Source: Parcubacteria group bacterium GW2011_GWA2_45_30 (lineage in GTDB: Bacteria > Patescibacteriota > Minisyncoccia > Sungbacterales > HO2-52-23). From it: 6,057 bases of DNA. The position numbers and the translations under genes were made by a program. Within the stretch, counting starts at the first letter, position 1. Every line of letters starts with the position of its first letter. Shown in pieces: positions 4,916 to 6,057 of this stretch. Location of the stretch: NCBI GenBank assembly GCA_001001625.1, contig LCKU01000035.1, positions 1-6,057 of the forward strand, in the 5' to 3' direction. The notes below the pieces were generated by a model. The model was not told the DNA's origin. It did not search any database and was given only the letters and a program-made list of their open reading frames with translations.

Positions 4916-6057
4916 TGTCCGAATAATCCCAAATAATCCCAAGGATCCCCCCGGCTTCATACCAAAAATCTCCCGCCAAGCGGGAGATTTTATAATCCCT
5001 GCCAGAGGACCATGGGCTTGCCCAGGGTTGAATGGCAGCCCGAAGCGAAGCGGAGGGGATTATATAGACCCAGTAATTTTGCAAAGCGCGCGCTTTTTTT
5101 AGATCATTCTCGCGACGAACCGGAACATATTTAAACCCAAACGCGCGCGCCAAATATTTAAAATCCGGGTTGGTAAAATCCGTTCCGACATGCGCCTTGA
5201 AACTTCTCATTTGCATGGTTTTGATAAGGCCGTAGGAACTGTCCGCCACCATAATAATTTTTACGGGAAGTTTTAGGCGGCGAATGGTTTCCAGCTCCGC
5301 CGCGCTTTGCAAAAATCCGCCGTCTCCGCACACCACCACCACGCGGGCCTTGGGCTTAGCAAGCGATGCGCCCAGAGCTCCGGGTATGGCAAAACCGATT
5401 GAAGAAAATCCGATAGAAGGAACCACGATCGGTCCCGGAGCTTCATAGCAAAAAAGCACCAGGGCTTTATGAATACCGGTATCGGGAAGCAATATATCTT
5501 TAGCCGAGAGCGCGCTTCCTAAAAATTCTTCCCCCAAAAAACGATAAAGAAGTTTTCCGCCGAAATACTCATACGTTTCCTTTCTCACGCGCTCCCGCCA
5601 TTGGGCGGCATTGCCTAAAGAAACGGGCGGGATGTTAAGCTGCAACGAGCGTCGCGCGATATCGGAAAAAAAATGTTTAAGGTCAACCGTATATATTTCC
5701 TGGGGAGAAAACCAGGATAATTTTGTATGGGGATGGTGTGAAATATCCAAATGCCGTATTTTCCTATTTTTTATCCAGGTATACGGAAATGGTTTCTCGG
5801 CGGTATCAAAACCCACCGTAACCGCCAGATCTGTGCCGGACAGAAAATCGTTCCACCCGGCCATTACTCCAAAATTCAACTGATGATTTAGCGGAAGCGC
5901 GCCTTTGGCGTTTCGCGTAGAAAAATAACGCATGGGGAATTGATCCACAAAACTTATGAATTCTTTGGTTGAAGAATACTCCAATACTCCGGGACCCAAA
6001 ATCGCAACCGGATTTTTACTACGTTTAAAATAATGAATAAAACGGCTCGCGGCTTTT
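4905..6057 (-). CDS. Acetolactate-synthase-like thiamine-diphosphate enzyme, partial at 5' end, abnormal C-terminus
   Basis: The frame is open through the right edge; the visible part has 383 codons and the start lies outside. The edge segment FIHYFKRSKNPVAILGPGVLEY begins the central TPP-enzyme domain. LAVTVGFDTAEKPFPYTW and IRHLDISHHPHT follow. The TPP-binding domain runs from ILLPDTGIHK through PSIGFSSIGFAIPGALGASLA. Next come the diphosphate/Mg motif CGDGG (codons around 5313-5327) and DSSYGLIK, with an aspartate 27 residues after the GDG aspartate, as in catabolic (AlsS-type) acetolactate synthases. The family condenses two pyruvates to acetolactate and CO2; other carboligases or decarboxylases are possible because the N-terminal catalytic glutamate region is not visible. 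Similarity ends near ENDLKKARALQ, at about 5080. The last 57 or so codons translate the repeat element, the terminator and the tandem decamers, and lack the usual PVDY-type ending. The nominal stop overlaps the solute-binding gene by 11 bp. The gene is probably truncated by insertion. Confidence 0.8.
   Translation of the reverse strand, partial: KAASRFIHYFKRSKNPVAILGPGVLEYSSTKEFISFVDQFPMRYFSTRNAKGALPLNHQLNFGVMAGWNDFLSGTDLAVTVGFDTAEKPFPYTWIKNRKIRHLDISHHPHTKLSWFSPQEIYTVDLKHFFSDIARRSLQLNIPPVSLGNAAQWRERVRKETYEYFGGKLLYRFLGEEFLGSALSAKDILLPDTGIHKALVLFCYEAPGPIVVPSIGFSSIGFAIPGALGASLAKPKARVVVVCGDGGFLQSAAELETIRRLKLPVKIIMVADSSYGLIKTMQMRSFKAHVGTDFTNPDFKYLARAFGFKYVPVRRENDLKKARALQNYWVYIIPSASLRAAIQPWASPWSSGRDYKISRLAGDFWYEAGGILGIIWDYSDIIL
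4921..4950 (+). repeat. Three tandem 10-nt repeats (xAATAATCCC type)
   Basis: GAATAATCCC, AAATAATCCC and AAGGATCCCC follow each other without gaps just after the solute-binding gene. The first two differ by a single base and the third is diverged. The core ATAATCCC is also the end sequence of the inverted-repeat element at 4991-5064. Confidence 0.6.
4965..4995 (+). terminator. Strong intrinsic terminator of the solute-binding gene
   Basis: AAAATCTCCCG (4965-4975) pairs perfectly with CGGGAGATTTT (4981-4991) around the loop CCAAG, giving an 11-bp stem (12 bp if C4976 pairs with G4980). The A-run/T-run flanks are typical of intrinsic terminators, so it could also act on minus-strand transcription arriving from the thiamine-diphosphate enzyme gene. 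It lies inside the open frame of that gene. Confidence 0.85.
4988..5066. repeat. About 75-bp structured element with inverted ends (possible MITE-like or attachment-like repeat)
   Basis: The ends are TATAATCCC (4991-4999) and GGGATTATA (5056-5064), a perfect 9-bp inverted repeat. Inside, CTGCCA (4999-5004) pairs with TGGCAG (5033-5038), and TGGGC (5013-5017) pairs with GCCCA (5020-5024). The right half carries CGAAGCGAAGCGG with a direct CGAAG repeat. The first 19 nt (4988-5006) occur exactly, inverted, at 2792-2810. It encodes no protein of its own. A non-autonomous mobile repeat, a folded RNA, or a repeat of the terminator-associated type would all fit. It coincides with the point where the thiamine-diphosphate enzyme stops resembling its family. 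Confidence 0.6.

Noticed and set aside
4400..4960. 186-codon open frame on the minus strand
   Set aside because: It is the complement of the well-supported solute-binding gene and its translation shows no recognisable domain.
4988..5066. Integron attC site or tRNA-like structure
   Set aside because: The inverted ends and nested arms suggest folding, but no GTTRRRY/RYYYAAC boxes of attC and no tRNA arm consensus (TTC loop, CCA acceptor) are present.

Overview
The window looks like a bacterial chromosome fragment with moderate GC, compact genes and short intergenic gaps. Genes lie on both strands and the standard genetic code fits throughout. Only the solute-binding protein has a strong Shine-Dalgarno site. 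The style resembles a Patescibacteria/CPR (Parcubacteria-like) or similar uncultivated-lineage genome. That placement is an inference from general appearance, not from a marker gene.

Layout from left to right. (1) On the minus strand, a sulfate-activation pair: the 5' end of a CysN-like GTPase (1-173, cut by the window edge), preceded by a complete cysD-type sulfate adenylyltransferase small subunit (201-977). (2) Divergent from these, on the plus strand, a short PaaK-like adenylate-forming protein that has lost its expected catalytic motifs (1050-1889), followed by a class I SAM-dependent methyltransferase (1920-2699). (3) A convergent intergenic gap (2700-2815) packed with inverted repeats. 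(4) A metal-dependent TIM-barrel amidohydrolase on the minus strand (2816-3850). (5) Divergent from it, a membrane-anchored or secreted periplasmic-binding-type protein (3929-4915) with no visible transporter partners. (6) A convergent junction with short tandem repeats, a strong intrinsic terminator and a roughly 75-bp inverted-repeat element. (7) The C-terminal two thirds of an acetolactate-synthase-like thiamine-diphosphate enzyme on the minus strand (4905-6057, start outside the window). Its normal C-terminus appears to have been replaced by translation of the repeat element.

How the genes work together: CysD and CysN together make APS from sulfate and ATP, with GTP hydrolysis driving the reaction. 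No reductase is visible, so the APS could feed either sulfation or assimilation. The remaining genes do not form an obvious single pathway.

The most unusual material is in the non-coding DNA. A 19-nt sequence occurs in exact inverted copies 2.2 kb apart, each placed directly after a terminator hairpin. A 13-bp palindrome (AACACCGGGTGTT-type) occurs three times. The 8-mer ATAATCCC is dense around the 4.9-5.07 kb junction. No CRISPR array, tRNA, rRNA or transposase was seen.
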